Source of the DNA: RPQJ01 sp963731105
GTDB taxonomy: Bacteria > Pseudomonadota > Gammaproteobacteria > Steroidobacterales > Steroidobacteraceae
Reading direction: 5' to 3'
DNA length: 64,000 nt
NCBI GenBank assembly: GCA_963731105.1
Contig: CAVSUM010000016.1
Span: 432,122-496,121, forward strand
Position 1 is the first letter of the stretch, and each line of letters begins with the position of its first letter. Positions 45,631-54,133 of the stretch are shown piece by piece. Position numbers and translations under genes: made by a program. The notes beneath the pieces were generated by a model. The model had not been told where the DNA came from. It was given only the letters and a program-made list of their open reading frames with translations, and searched no databases.

Positions 45631-46500
45631 TCAGCGGCCCGATTCCTTCATGTACTTGAAGAATTCGCCGTCCGGCGCGATCACCATGATGTCGCCCTCC
45701 TTGCCGAGCGAGCGCCGGTAGGCCTGCATCGAGCGATGGAACGCGAAGAAGTCCGGGTTGCGACTGTGCGCGCGCGCGTAGAGGTCCGCGGCTGCCGCGT
45801 CGCCCTCGCCCTTGATGATTTCCGCCCGACGGTAGGCGTCGGCGAGGGTCTCGGTGCGCTGGCGATCCGCTTCCGCGCGCGTCTGCTCGGACACGGCCGA
45901 GCCTTCGGCGCGCAGCTGTGCGGCCTGGCGCGCAAAGTCCTGCCGCATGCGGTTGAACACCGACTCGCTCACTTCCTCGGGCAGGTCGATGCTCTTCACG
46001 CGCACGTCGATCAGCGTGATGCCCAGGCCGGCGACGTTGCCCTCGGCCACCTTGCGCACTTCGCTCAGGAACTCGGTGCGCTCGGCCGCGACCACCTGCT
46101 GGATGGTGCGCTTGGCGATGACGCCCTTGATGCCGTCCTTGACGATTTCGCCGAGGCGGCGGTTCGCCACGTCCTCGCTGCCGCCGGCCGTCGACGTGTA
46201 ATAGCGGGCCACGTCGGTGATGCGCCACTTCACGAAGAAGTCGATGCGCAGGATCTTGCCTTCGCTGGTGAGGAACTGCTCCGACGGGTAGTCCTCGGTG
46301 AGGATGCGCCGGTCGAACTTGCGCACGTTGTTGATCAGCGGCGTCATGAAGTGCAGGCCGGGAGCGTAGTCGGTGCGCACGATCTCGCCGAAGCGGAACT
46401 TGATCGCGAGGTCGGTCTCGCGCACGGTGAACGCCGCCATGGACAGCACCAGGGCCAGGAACCCGAGCACGATCACCGAAAGATAGCTGCGGTTGCTCAT
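45631..46500 (-). CDS. hflC: HflC, SPFH-domain modulator of FtsH
   Basis: Forms with HflK the membrane cage around the FtsH protease. The 289 residues (E. coli 334) have an N-terminal anchor (about 6-24), an SPFH/band-7 domain (VRETDLAIKFRFGEIVRT; GLHFMTPLINNVRKFDRR) and a coiled-coil region rich in RAE/DRQR. The end has DFFAFHRSMQAYRRSLG. The start shares one base with the hflK stop (TGATG), so translation is coupled. Confidence 0.96.
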   Translation of the reverse strand: MSNRSYLSVIVLGFLALVLSMAAFTVRETDLAIKFRFGEIVRTDYAPGLHFMTPLINNVRKFDRRILTEDYPSEQFLTSEGKILRIDFFVKWRITDVARYYTSTAGGSEDVANRRLGEIVKDGIKGVIAKRTIQQVVAAERTEFLSEVRKVAEGNVAGLGITLIDVRVKSIDLPEEVSESVFNRMRQDFARQAAQLRAEGSAVSEQTRAEADRQRTETLADAYRRAEIIKGEGDAAAADLYARAHSRNPDFFAFHRSMQAYRRSLGKEGDIMVIAPDGEFFKYMKESGR

Positions 46501-47666
46501 CAGCGGGTCCCCCGCTCGCGGGTCGTCTCGACCGTCTCGGTGACCGGCGTCTCCTCCGCCGGCTGCGCCGGCGCACGGGCCGCGGCCGACTGGCGCTGCT
46601 CGTCGAGCGTGAGCTGCGGCGCGCGCCGCTCCATCAGCTTTTCGAGCGGCAGGTAAATCATGTTGCCGGCGCCCTTCGTATCCACCAGCACCTTGTTGGC
46701 GTTGGCGAACACCTGCTCCATCGTCTCGAAGTAGAGGCGCTGGCGCGTCACGCCAGGCGCCCTCTCGTAGGCCGCGAGCAGCGTGGAGAAGCGTTCGGCC
46801 TCACCCTCCGCGTCCGCGACGATGCGCGCCTTGTACGCCTGCGCGTCCTCGAGCTGGCGCGCCGCGGAGCCCTTGGCCTTGGGGAGGATGTCGTTGGCAT
46901 AGGCCTGCGCCTCGAGGGCGAGGCGCTCCCGGTCTTCGCGCGCCTTGATCGCATCGCGCTGCGCCGTGGCCACCTGCTCGGGCACCGAAACCCCCTGCAG
47001 GTTCACCGAGGTGACCTCGATGCCGGTCTCGTAGGAATCGAGCGTGCGCTGGATCAGTTCCTTGGTGGCCGCGGCGATCTCCTGCCGGCCCTGCTCGAGC
47101 ACGAAGTCGAGCGTGCTGCGGCCGACGATCTCGCGGATCGCGCTCTCGCTGACCTCGCCGAGCGTGCTCTCCGGGTCGCGCACGTTGAAGGCGAAGGGCC
47201 TCGCCTCGGCGCGGCGGTATTGCACGGCGATGTTGATGTCGACGAGGTTCTCGTCGGAGGTCAGCATGCGGGTCTGGTCGCTGAAACCCTCGACGCTCTC
47301 CACGTTGATGATCTGCCGCGCCTCGATCGGCCACGGCAAGTGCCAGCGCAGGCCCGGCTCGGTGGTGGCGACGTACTGGCCGAAGCGCGTCACGACCGCG
47401 CGCTCGGCTGCGTCCACCTTGTACAACCCGGTGGCCGCCCAGATCGCGACCAGCACCAGCACGACCGTGCCGGCCCCGAAGCCGCGCATGGCGGCGTTGC
47501 CGTCCCCGCCACCGTCGCCGCCGGCGCCACCGCCGCCACCCTGGCCACCGAAGATGGCCGCGAGCCGCCGCTGCAGCTTGCGCAGCGCCTCGTCCAGATC
47601 GGCAGCACCGCGGTCGGGGCGGTTGCCCCAGGGATTGCGGTTTCTACCCGGGTCGTTCCAGGCCAT
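46500..47666 (-). CDS. hflK: HflK, SPFH-domain modulator of FtsH
   Basis: Partner of HflC. The 388 residues begin MAWNDPGRNRNPWG, the classic HflK start. A Gly-rich stretch (about 40-58) precedes the membrane segment (about 65-82) and the SPFH domain (TRFGQYVATTEPGLRWHLPWP; NLVDINIAVQYR). The C-terminal tail is Pro/Glu/Thr-rich. ATG 47666 is chosen although the frame extends upstream. Confidence 0.96.
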   Translation of the reverse strand: MAWNDPGRNRNPWGNRPDRGAADLDEALRKLQRRLAAIFGGQGGGGGAGGDGGGDGNAAMRGFGAGTVVLVLVAIWAATGLYKVDAAERAVVTRFGQYVATTEPGLRWHLPWPIEARQIINVESVEGFSDQTRMLTSDENLVDINIAVQYRRAEARPFAFNVRDPESTLGEVSESAIREIVGRSTLDFVLEQGRQEIAAATKELIQRTLDSYETGIEVTSVNLQGVSVPEQVATAQRDAIKAREDRERLALEAQAYANDILPKAKGSAARQLEDAQAYKARIVADAEGEAERFSTLLAAYERAPGVTRQRLYFETMEQVFANANKVLVDTKGAGNMIYLPLEKLMERRAPQLTLDEQRQSAAARAPAQPAEETPVTETVETTRERGTR

Positions 47667-47734
47667 GAATTGGGTTGCTCCGGCGAATGTGCTTGATTGC
47701 GAGTGGACTTCAAGTCGGCGTGCAGTGGGCGGGC

Positions 47735-49078
47735 TCAGGTCGAGCCACCCGCGGCAGCGCAGCCTCGGGATTGTAGGAACGCGCCCGGATCGGCACAAGG
47801 CGCGCTTGCCGCCGGCACTTCGATACCCGCCTCCCGGCAGATTCGCTCCAGCTCGTGGCGGCGCAGGCTCACCTCGAGCTCGATGCCACCGTCGTCGAGC
47901 GGCCGCTGGCGCAGCACTGCCCCGGCGGCGAACAGCCGGGCGCGAGCCCGGCCCTCGGCGGCCGGCAGCCGCAGCACGCAGTGGTGCAGGTCGGCGCCGA
48001 GCTGGGCATGCAAGGCCGCGAGCAGCAGCTCGACGCCCTGCCCGGAGTGCGCCGAGAGCCAGATGCGGTCGACCCGCCCCTCCGCGTCGATCTCGGCGCG
48101 GGGCGCCTCGCCGGTGCGGTCGATCTTGTTGTAGACGGCGATCTGCGGCAGCCCGCTCGCGCCGACCGACTCGAGCACCTCATTGACCTGCTGGATGCGT
48201 TCGGCGCGCTCCGGGTCGGCGGCATCGATCACGTGCAACAGCAGGTCGGCCTCGCGCGCCTCCTGCAGCGTCGAGCGGAACGCCGCCACCAGTTCGTGCG
48301 GCAGGTCGCGCACGAAGCCGACGGTATCGGCGAGCGCGACCTCCAGGCCCGGCGCGAGGTGCAGCCGGCGCACGGTCGGGTCGAGCGTGGCGAACAGCTG
48401 GTCTGCCGCGTAGGCATCGGACGAGGTGAGGCGGTTGAACAGCGTGGACTTGCCGGCGTTGGTGTAGCCCACCAGCGCCACGGTCGGCACCGCGCCGCGC
48501 TTGCGCTCCTGGCGCGTGGTCTCGCGCTGCACCAGCACCTTGTCGAGCCGGTCGTTGAGCGTCTTGATGCGCCGCGCGAGCAGGCGGCGGTCGGTCTCGA
48601 GCTGGGTTTCGCCCGGGCCGCGCAGGCCAATGCCACCCTTCTGCCGCTCGAGGTGGGTCCAGCCGCGCACCAGGCGCGTCGACATGTGCTCGAGCTGGGC
48701 GAGCTCCACCTGCAGCTTGCCTTCGAAGCTGCGGGCGCGCTGCGCGAAGATGTCGAGGATCAGTCCGCTGCGGTCCAGCACGCGGCACTCGAGCGCTTTC
48801 TCGAGGTTGCGTTCCTGGCCGGGCGAGAGCGCCGCGTCGACCACCAGCAGGTCGGCCTGCAGCTCGGCGAGGCGCGCCTTGATCTCGTCGACCTTGCCGG
48901 TGCCGATGAAAAAGCGCGGCTCGGCCGTCTTGCGGGTGACCGGCATGACGTCGAGCACCTGCGCACCGGCCGAACGGGCCAGCGCGGTGAACTCTGCGAT
49001 ACGGTCCGGCTCCGGTGCGTGGCCGAGGCCGACGCAGACGAGGATGGCACGTTCACCGCTACCCGGGCGTTCGAACAA
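47735..49078 (-). CDS. hflX: GTPase HflX
   Basis: Ribosome-binding GTPase that splits stalled 70S ribosomes after heat stress. The 447 residues contain the N-terminal HflX domain (AEPRFFIGTGKVDEI, then VDAALSPGQERNLE), the linker GGIGLRGPGETQLETDRR, G1 GYTNAGKSTLFNRL, G3 DTVGFVRDLPHELV and G4 YNKIDRTG. It lies 32 bases after hfq. Confidence 0.97.
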   Translation of the reverse strand: MFERPGSGERAILVCVGLGHAPEPDRIAEFTALARSAGAQVLDVMPVTRKTAEPRFFIGTGKVDEIKARLAELQADLLVVDAALSPGQERNLEKALECRVLDRSGLILDIFAQRARSFEGKLQVELAQLEHMSTRLVRGWTHLERQKGGIGLRGPGETQLETDRRLLARRIKTLNDRLDKVLVQRETTRQERKRGAVPTVALVGYTNAGKSTLFNRLTSSDAYAADQLFATLDPTVRRLHLAPGLEVALADTVGFVRDLPHELVAAFRSTLQEAREADLLLHVIDAADPERAERIQQVNEVLESVGASGLPQIAVYNKIDRTGEAPRAEIDAEGRVDRIWLSAHSGQGVELLLAALHAQLGADLHHCVLRLPAAEGRARARLFAAGAVLRQRPLDDGGIELEVSLRRHELERICREAGIEVPAASAPCADPGAFLQSRGCAAAGGST

Positions 49079-49110
49079 CTGGTGCGGACTCCGCCCGTGC
49101 CTGGACCGGC

Positions 49111-49368
49111 TCAGGCAGCCGGCGCGTCCTCGGGGGGCAGCTCGTCGTCACCCATCGGCAGGCGCACGTTGCGCGCCGGCACGACCGTGGAGATGGCGTG
49201 CTTGTAGACCATCTGGCTGACGCTGTTGCGCAGCAGGACGACGAACTGGTCGAAAGAGTCGATCTGGCCCTGCAGCTTGATGCCGTTGACCAGGTAGATG
49301 GATACCGGGATACGCTCCTTGCGCAGCGCATTCAGGAAGGGGTCTTGCAGGGACTGGCCCTTGGCCAT
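49111..49368 (-). CDS. hfq: RNA chaperone Hfq
   Basis: Hexameric Sm-like protein that pairs small RNAs with mRNAs. The 85 residues show MAKGQSLQDPFLNALRKERI, YLVNGIKLQGQIDSFDQF and the Sm2 motif YKHAISTVVPAR, with a short acidic tail (shorter than E. coli's 102 residues). A candidate extended -10 lies at 49468-49476. Confidence 0.97.
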   Translation of the reverse strand: MAKGQSLQDPFLNALRKERIPVSIYLVNGIKLQGQIDSFDQFVVLLRNSVSQMVYKHAISTVVPARNVRLPMGDDELPPEDAPAA

Positions 49369-50435
49369 GATCGGTTCTCCGTATTTTTTGCCGTTGCCGT
49401 TCGCGCCGCGGACATCTTCCCTGAGACGGCCACTCCGCCATCGCCCGGGCGAACAAGAACTCGTTTAATCCTAGCATACCGACCGGCCCTCACCGGCCGG
49501 CCATCTCGTCCATGAGCCCGCAAGATGGGTACAAGTTCCTGATCTTCAAGGGACTGGATCTTCCGCCAGGCCGGCTCCGATCGCAGCCAGGTGAGCTGGC
49601 GCTTGGCGAGGTTGCGGGTGGCGCGCTGCCCGGCCGCGACGGCCTCGGCGAGGCTGACGGTGCCGGCAAGGTGCGCCCAGAGCTGCCGATAGCCGACGCA
49701 GCGCAGGCTCGGCAGGTCGGGATGCAGGTCGCCGCGGGCGTGCAGCGCGCGGACTTCGTCGAGCAAGCCGTGCGCCATCATCTCGAGGAAACGCGCGTCG
49801 ATGCCCGCGTACAGCGCCGCGCGGTCCACGGGCTCGATCGCGAAGGCCGCGAGCTCGAGCGGCGCCGGCTCCGCCAGCTGCTGCAGCTCCGAGATCGGTC
49901 GGCCCGTCAGTGCCAGCACCTCGAGTGCACGCTGGATACGCTGGCCGTCCGCAGGGCGGATGCGTGCGGCGGCCGCCGGGTCGTGCGCCGCGAGCTCGGC
50001 ATGCAGCGCCGGCCAGCCTGCGGCACGGGCGCGCTCCTCGAGGCGCGCGCGGACCGCCGCGTCGGCCTCGGGCAACGGCGCGATGCCGTGCAGCAGCGCG
50101 CGGAAATACAGCATCGTGCCGCCGACCAGCAGCGGAATGTTGCCGCGCGCGCGGATGGCGGCGATCAGGGCCAATGCCTCGCGCCGGAAGCGGCCAGCGG
50201 AATACGCCTCGGCGGGATCGCAGATGTCGATCAGGTGATGCGGCACCTGCGCGCGCACCGCCGCGGCCGGCTTCGAGGTGCCGACGTCCATGCCGCGGTA
50301 GACCTGCGCCGAGTCGACGCTGACGATCTCCACCGGGTAGCGCGTGGCAAGGTCCAGCGCCAGCGCCGTCTTGCCGGCACAGGTCGGCCCCGCGAGCAGC
50401 ACGGCCTGCGGCAGCGACCCGGTCGCGGCACTCAT
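49332..50435 (-). CDS. miaA: tRNA dimethylallyltransferase MiaA, C-terminus probably frameshifted
   Basis: Adds a dimethylallyl group to A37 of tRNAs reading U-starting codons. P-loop GPTCAGKTALALDLA, SVDSAQVYRGMDVGTSKP, LVGGTMLYFRALLHG and the C-terminal RNLAKRQLTWLRSEP are present. As read the protein is 367 residues and overlaps hfq by 37 bases, against about 316 in E. coli. If one G is dropped near 49515-49520 the frame ends ILRLMDEMAGR at TGA 49490, giving about 314 residues. That is more plausible. Its start overlaps the mutL stop (ATGA). Confidence 0.92.
   Translation of the reverse strand: MSAATGSLPQAVLLAGPTCAGKTALALDLATRYPVEIVSVDSAQVYRGMDVGTSKPAAAVRAQVPHHLIDICDPAEAYSAGRFRREALALIAAIRARGNIPLLVGGTMLYFRALLHGIAPLPEADAAVRARLEERARAAGWPALHAELAAHDPAAAARIRPADGQRIQRALEVLALTGRPISELQQLAEPAPLELAAFAIEPVDRAALYAGIDARFLEMMAHGLLDEVRALHARGDLHPDLPSLRCVGYRQLWAHLAGTVSLAEAVAAGQRATRNLAKRQLTWLRSEPAWRKIQSLEDQELVPILRAHGRDGRPVRAGRYARIKRVLVRPGDGGVAVSGKMSAARTATAKNTENRSWPRASPCKTPS
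49468..49476 (-). promoter_or_regulatory. Candidate extended -10 promoter for hfq
   Basis: On the minus strand TGC-TAGGAT matches the extended -10 pattern TGn-TATAAT, about 100 bases before the hfq ATG. There is no convincing -35. hfq often has its own promoters at the end of miaA, which fits this position. Confidence 0.4.
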
Positions 50436-52222
50436 CGCCCGCGCAGGAACAGCCGGTCGAGTTCGTCGAGGCTGACGAACGACCAGGTGGGCCGGCCGTG
50501 CACGCACTGGTCCGCGCGCAGCGTCCCTTCCATCTCGCGCAGCAGCGCGTTCATCTCGGGCACGGTCAGCCGGCGATTGGCGCGCACCGCCTGGTGGCAG
50601 GCCATGGTGCCGAGCGCACGCTCGAGCGCCTGGCGCGCCCCGCCGCCGCCCTGCTCGCGCAGGTCCGCGAGCATGTCGCGCACCAGCGCCGCCGGATCGG
50701 CCGCGGGCAGCAGTGCCGGCATGGCCCGCACCATCAGCTGCGTCGGCGCGCTGCGCGACAGCTCGATGCCGAGCTCCAGGAACAGGTCGGCGTGCGCTTC
50801 GGCCTCGTCCGCCTCCGCGACCGACACCGCCAGCACCACCGGCAACAGCAGCGGCTGGCTGGCGACCCGCGCCGTACCGAGCGCGGTCTTCAGTCGCTCG
50901 TACGTGGTGCGCTCGTGGGCCGCGTGCATGTCCACCAGCACCAGGCCGCCCTGGGCCTGGGCGAGGATGTAGATGCCGTGCAGCTGCGCGATCGCATAGC
51001 CGAGCGGGTGTTCCGCCGGCGGCGGTGGCTCGCGACCCGGCACAGCGGACCCGGTACCCGGCATATTCCACGGCTGCGATCCGTCGGCTGCAACGGCGGC
51101 ATCACGCACACCGCCACCGAGCGCACCGTACAGCTCGAGCGCCGACGTGCGCGGCCCGTCGTCAACCGAGCCGCGCCCGAGGTCGAAGCGGGCCGCCGGA
51201 ATCTCCGCCGCCGCCGCGTGCGCGGGCCGCGTCTCCTCCAGCGCACGCTCCAGCGTGCGGAAGATGAAGTCGTGCACCAGGCGCGGATCGCGGAAACGCA
51301 CCTCGAGCTTCTGCGGATGGGCGTTGACGTCCACCCGCGACGGATCGAGCTCGAGGTACAGCACGTAGGCCGGGTGGCGGCCGTGGTACAGCACGTCGCG
51401 ATACGCGAGCCGCACGGCGCTCGCGATCAGCTTGTCGCGCAGCGGACGGCCGTTGAGGAAGAAGTGCTGCTGGTCGGCCTGGCTGCGCGCGTAGGTCGGC
51501 AGGCAGAACCAGCCGGCGAGGCGCATGCCCGCGCCTTCGTGGTCGAGCTTCAGCGCGTGGCGGATGAACTCGTCGCCGAGCACCGCGGCCACGCGCGCGT
51601 CACGGCTGCGTTCGTCGCGTGCCGGCGGGAAGTCGGCCAGCACGCGCCGCGCCGATGTGAGCCGGAAACCCGCTTCGAAGCGGCTCAAGGCGAGCCGCTC
51701 CACGAGTCGTTCCACCTGCCCGAGTTCGGTGCGCTCGGCACGCAGGAACTTGCGCCGCGCCGGCACGTTGAAGAACAGGTCGCGAACCTCGACCGTGGTG
51801 CCGGGCGGGTGCGGTTGCGGCGCCGGGCCGCTCACCACGCCGTCCGCGGCGCTCACCGCATAGGCGACGGGTGCGTCCGCCGGCCGCGACACCAGCCTGA
51901 CGCGCGATACCGAGGCGATGCTGGGCAGCGCCTCGCCGCGAAAGCCGAGCGTGCGCACCGCCTCGAGGTCGTCGATGCTGCCGATCTTGCTGGTGGCGTG
52001 GCGCGCGAGCGCGAGCACCAGCTCGTCGGCCACGATGCCCGCGCCGTCGTCGCGCACCCGGACCAGCGTCGCGCCGCCGCCGTCGATCTCGATCTCGACC
52101 GCGGCGGCGCCGGCGTCGAGGCTGTTCTCGACCAGTTCCTTGACCACCGACGCCGGGCGCTCCACCACCTCGCCGGCAGCGATCTGGTGGATGAGTTGCT
52201 CGGGGAGCACCCGGATGGACAT
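50432..52222 (-). CDS. mutL: DNA mismatch repair protein MutL
   Basis: GHKL ATPase linking MutS recognition to strand incision. The 596 residues begin MSIRVLPEQLIHQIAAGEVV. N-terminal ATPase motifs are KELVENSLDAGA, RDDGAGI and TLGFRGEALPSIASV. The C-terminal dimerisation domain (about 410-596) ends CVHGRPTWSFVSLDELDRLF. No DQHA(X)2E(X)4E endonuclease motif is seen; the place reads MHAAHERTTYERL, with the dam/MutH-type pattern. Confidence 0.96.
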   Translation of the reverse strand: MSIRVLPEQLIHQIAAGEVVERPASVVKELVENSLDAGAAAVEIEIDGGGATLVRVRDDGAGIVADELVLALARHATSKIGSIDDLEAVRTLGFRGEALPSIASVSRVRLVSRPADAPVAYAVSAADGVVSGPAPQPHPPGTTVEVRDLFFNVPARRKFLRAERTELGQVERLVERLALSRFEAGFRLTSARRVLADFPPARDERSRDARVAAVLGDEFIRHALKLDHEGAGMRLAGWFCLPTYARSQADQQHFFLNGRPLRDKLIASAVRLAYRDVLYHGRHPAYVLYLELDPSRVDVNAHPQKLEVRFRDPRLVHDFIFRTLERALEETRPAHAAAAEIPAARFDLGRGSVDDGPRTSALELYGALGGGVRDAAVAADGSQPWNMPGTGSAVPGREPPPPAEHPLGYAIAQLHGIYILAQAQGGLVLVDMHAAHERTTYERLKTALGTARVASQPLLLPVVLAVSVAEADEAEAHADLFLELGIELSRSAPTQLMVRAMPALLPAADPAALVRDMLADLREQGGGGARQALERALGTMACHQAVRANRRLTVPEMNALLREMEGTLRADQCVHGRPTWSFVSLDELDRLFLRGR

Positions 52223-52273
52223 GCTGGCCGGCCTCGCGCTCGGGGTGCGCGAGGATAGCAAAGGCGGCGCGGC

Positions 52274-53577
52274 TCAGCGCTCGGCGAGGGTCTGGCCCTG
52301 CTCGGACCCGCCGCGGCGGGCAGCGACGATCGCCGCAAGCTTGGTGCCCGGCGGCGGCTTGTCGTAGAAAAAGCCGCGGACGCCGGCGTGGATCGCCTCG
52401 GCCACCCGCTGCTGGAAGTCGACGTCGCGCAGCCGGCGCTCGTCGGTGGCATTGGAGATGAACGCCGTCTCGACCAGCATCGACGGGATGTCGGGTGACT
52501 TGAGCACCATGAACCCGGCGTGGCGCACGCGACTGCCGTGCACCGTGCCGACGCGCCGCAGCGAGGCGAGCACGGCGTCCGCCGCCTCGACGCTGTTGCT
52601 CACCGCCTCCTTCTGCGTGACGTCGAGCAGCACCGAGGCGAGCACGTCGTTCTTGTCGTCGAGCGACACGCCGCCCATCAGGTCGGCGGCGTTCTCACGC
52701 TCCGCGAGCCAGCGCGACGCCTCGTCCGACGCGCCGCGCAGCGACAGCACGTACACCGACGAGCCGCTCACTTCGCGGTTCTGCACGGAATCGGCGTGGA
52801 TCGACACGAACATGTCGGCGCCCAGTTGCCGCGCCTTGCGCGTGCGGCCACCGAGGGTGATGAAGTAGTCGCCGTCGCGGATCAGCACGGCGCGCATGCC
52901 CTCTTCCGCGTTGATCGCTGCCGCGAGCCGCCGCGCGATGGCCAGCGTGACGTCCTTCTCGCGCGTGCCGCCGCGGCCGATCGCGCCCGGATCCTGGCCG
53001 CCATGGCCCGCGTCGATTGCCACCACGAGGTCGCGCCCCTTGGCGCTGGCCACGGACTTCACCGGGCTCACCACGGCAGCGGTTTCGCGCGCCAGCACCG
53101 CCGAGCGTCGCCGCCAGCACCTGGTTGCCGCTCGGCGCGGCGGCCGGCGTCGCGAGCGTCGCGCCGGGAGCCGGTGGCATCTCGACCACCAGCCGGTGCC
53201 CGCCATCGGCATCCGGCGGCACCATGAAACTCTTCACCGCCTGGCGTGACGCGAGGTCGAGCACGATACGCAGGTCGCCGTCGTCCTGCGGCCCGGAGCG
53301 CACGCTGCGCACCGAACCCTGCCCGTCCGGCAGCGCCTTGTGCATCGCGAGCCGCGCATTGCTGCAGGTCGATGACGATGCGATCAGGATTCTCGAGCGT
53401 GAACACTTCGTGGCGCACCGGCGCGCTCAGGTCCAGCACCAGGCGGGTACCCTCCGGTCCGGACCAGAGCCGCACGTCGTCGATTCGCGCGGGGGCCGCC
53501 GCCCAGGCGGCGCCCATCAGGCCGCACGCCGCAAGCACGCACAGGAAAGCAGAGCGCAGGATCCGTCGGGTCGACAT
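52274..53577 (-). CDS. N-acetylmuramoyl-L-alanine amidase with AMIN domain (AmiB/AmiC type), twice frameshifted
   Basis: Septal peptidoglycan amidase. A signal peptide (about 1-26) and an AMIN domain (ARIDDVRLWSGPEGTRLVLD, then SFMVPPDADGGHRLVVE) precede the Amidase_3 domain. Zinc ligands there are in VVAIDAGHGGQDPGAIG, FVSIHADS and SMLVETAFISN. Frames change at about 53357-53365 and 53094-53106, each by one extra base. The corrected length is about 433 residues. The mutL-amiB neighbourhood is standard. A LysM tail is absent, so the name AmiB or AmiC cannot be settled. Confidence 0.88.
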
Positions 53578-53584
53578 GCGCGGT

Positions 53585-53614
53585 AATCTACCCTCACGCG
53601 AGGGAATAATCCAA
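53585..53614 (-). promoter_or_regulatory. Predicted sigma-70 promoter of the amidase gene
   Basis: On the minus strand TTGGAT (53614-53609), an 18-base spacer containing a CCCTC-GCGT-GAGGG hairpin, and TAGATT (53590-53585), eight bases before the ATG. An AT-rich stretch upstream (ATAATTTAAT) is striking in this GC-rich sequence and may act as an UP element. Confidence 0.5.
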
Positions 53615-53641
53615 TTAAATTATGAGGATACGAGCTATTCG

Positions 53642-54133
53642 TCAGGCCGGGTCGAGGCGCAGCGCGGCAACCACCTTGCGCCCGGCCGCGCTCGCCGGCT
53701 CGAACTCCAGTTGCCGCCCGTGATCGGTGTAGGCGAGCGCCAGCTGGAGATCCGGCGGACGCAGCCGATCGCCGGCGCGCTCCGGCCACTCGACGAGCAG
53801 GATGCTCGGGCCGAGCAACAGGTCGCGCAGCCCGAGATCCTCGAGTTCCTCGGGGTCCTTCAGCCGGTAGAGGTCGCAGTGGTAGACGTCGCGGTCGGCG
53901 AGGCGATACGGCTCGATCAGCGAGTAGGTCGGGCTGCGCGCCGGCCCCACGTGGCCCAGTTGCGCGAGCAGGCCGCCGACCAGCGTGGTCTTGCCGGCGC
54001 CGAGATCGCCGGACAGCCCGATCACCAGCGGCGCATCGAGGCCGACCGCAAGGATCGCATCGGCGAGGCGCGCGCCCAACGCACGCATGGCATCCGCCGA
54101 CGGGACGTTCACGCCGGCGACGGATTCACGCAC
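53642..54133 (-). CDS. tsaE: tRNA threonylcarbamoyladenosine biosynthesis ATPase TsaE
   Basis: Works with TsaB and TsaD to make t6A37 in tRNAs. The 163 residues contain Walker A GDLGAGKTTLVGGLL, SPTYSLIEPY, VYHCDLYRL and LLVEWPERA. The start codon lies inside the 3' end of nnr (25-base overlap), so the two are coupled. Confidence 0.94.
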   Translation of the reverse strand: MRESVAGVNVPSADAMRALGARLADAILAVGLDAPLVIGLSGDLGAGKTTLVGGLLAQLGHVGPARSPTYSLIEPYRLADRDVYHCDLYRLKDPEELEDLGLRDLLLGPSILLVEWPERAGDRLRPPDLQLALAYTDHGRQLEFEPASAAGRKVVAALRLDPA

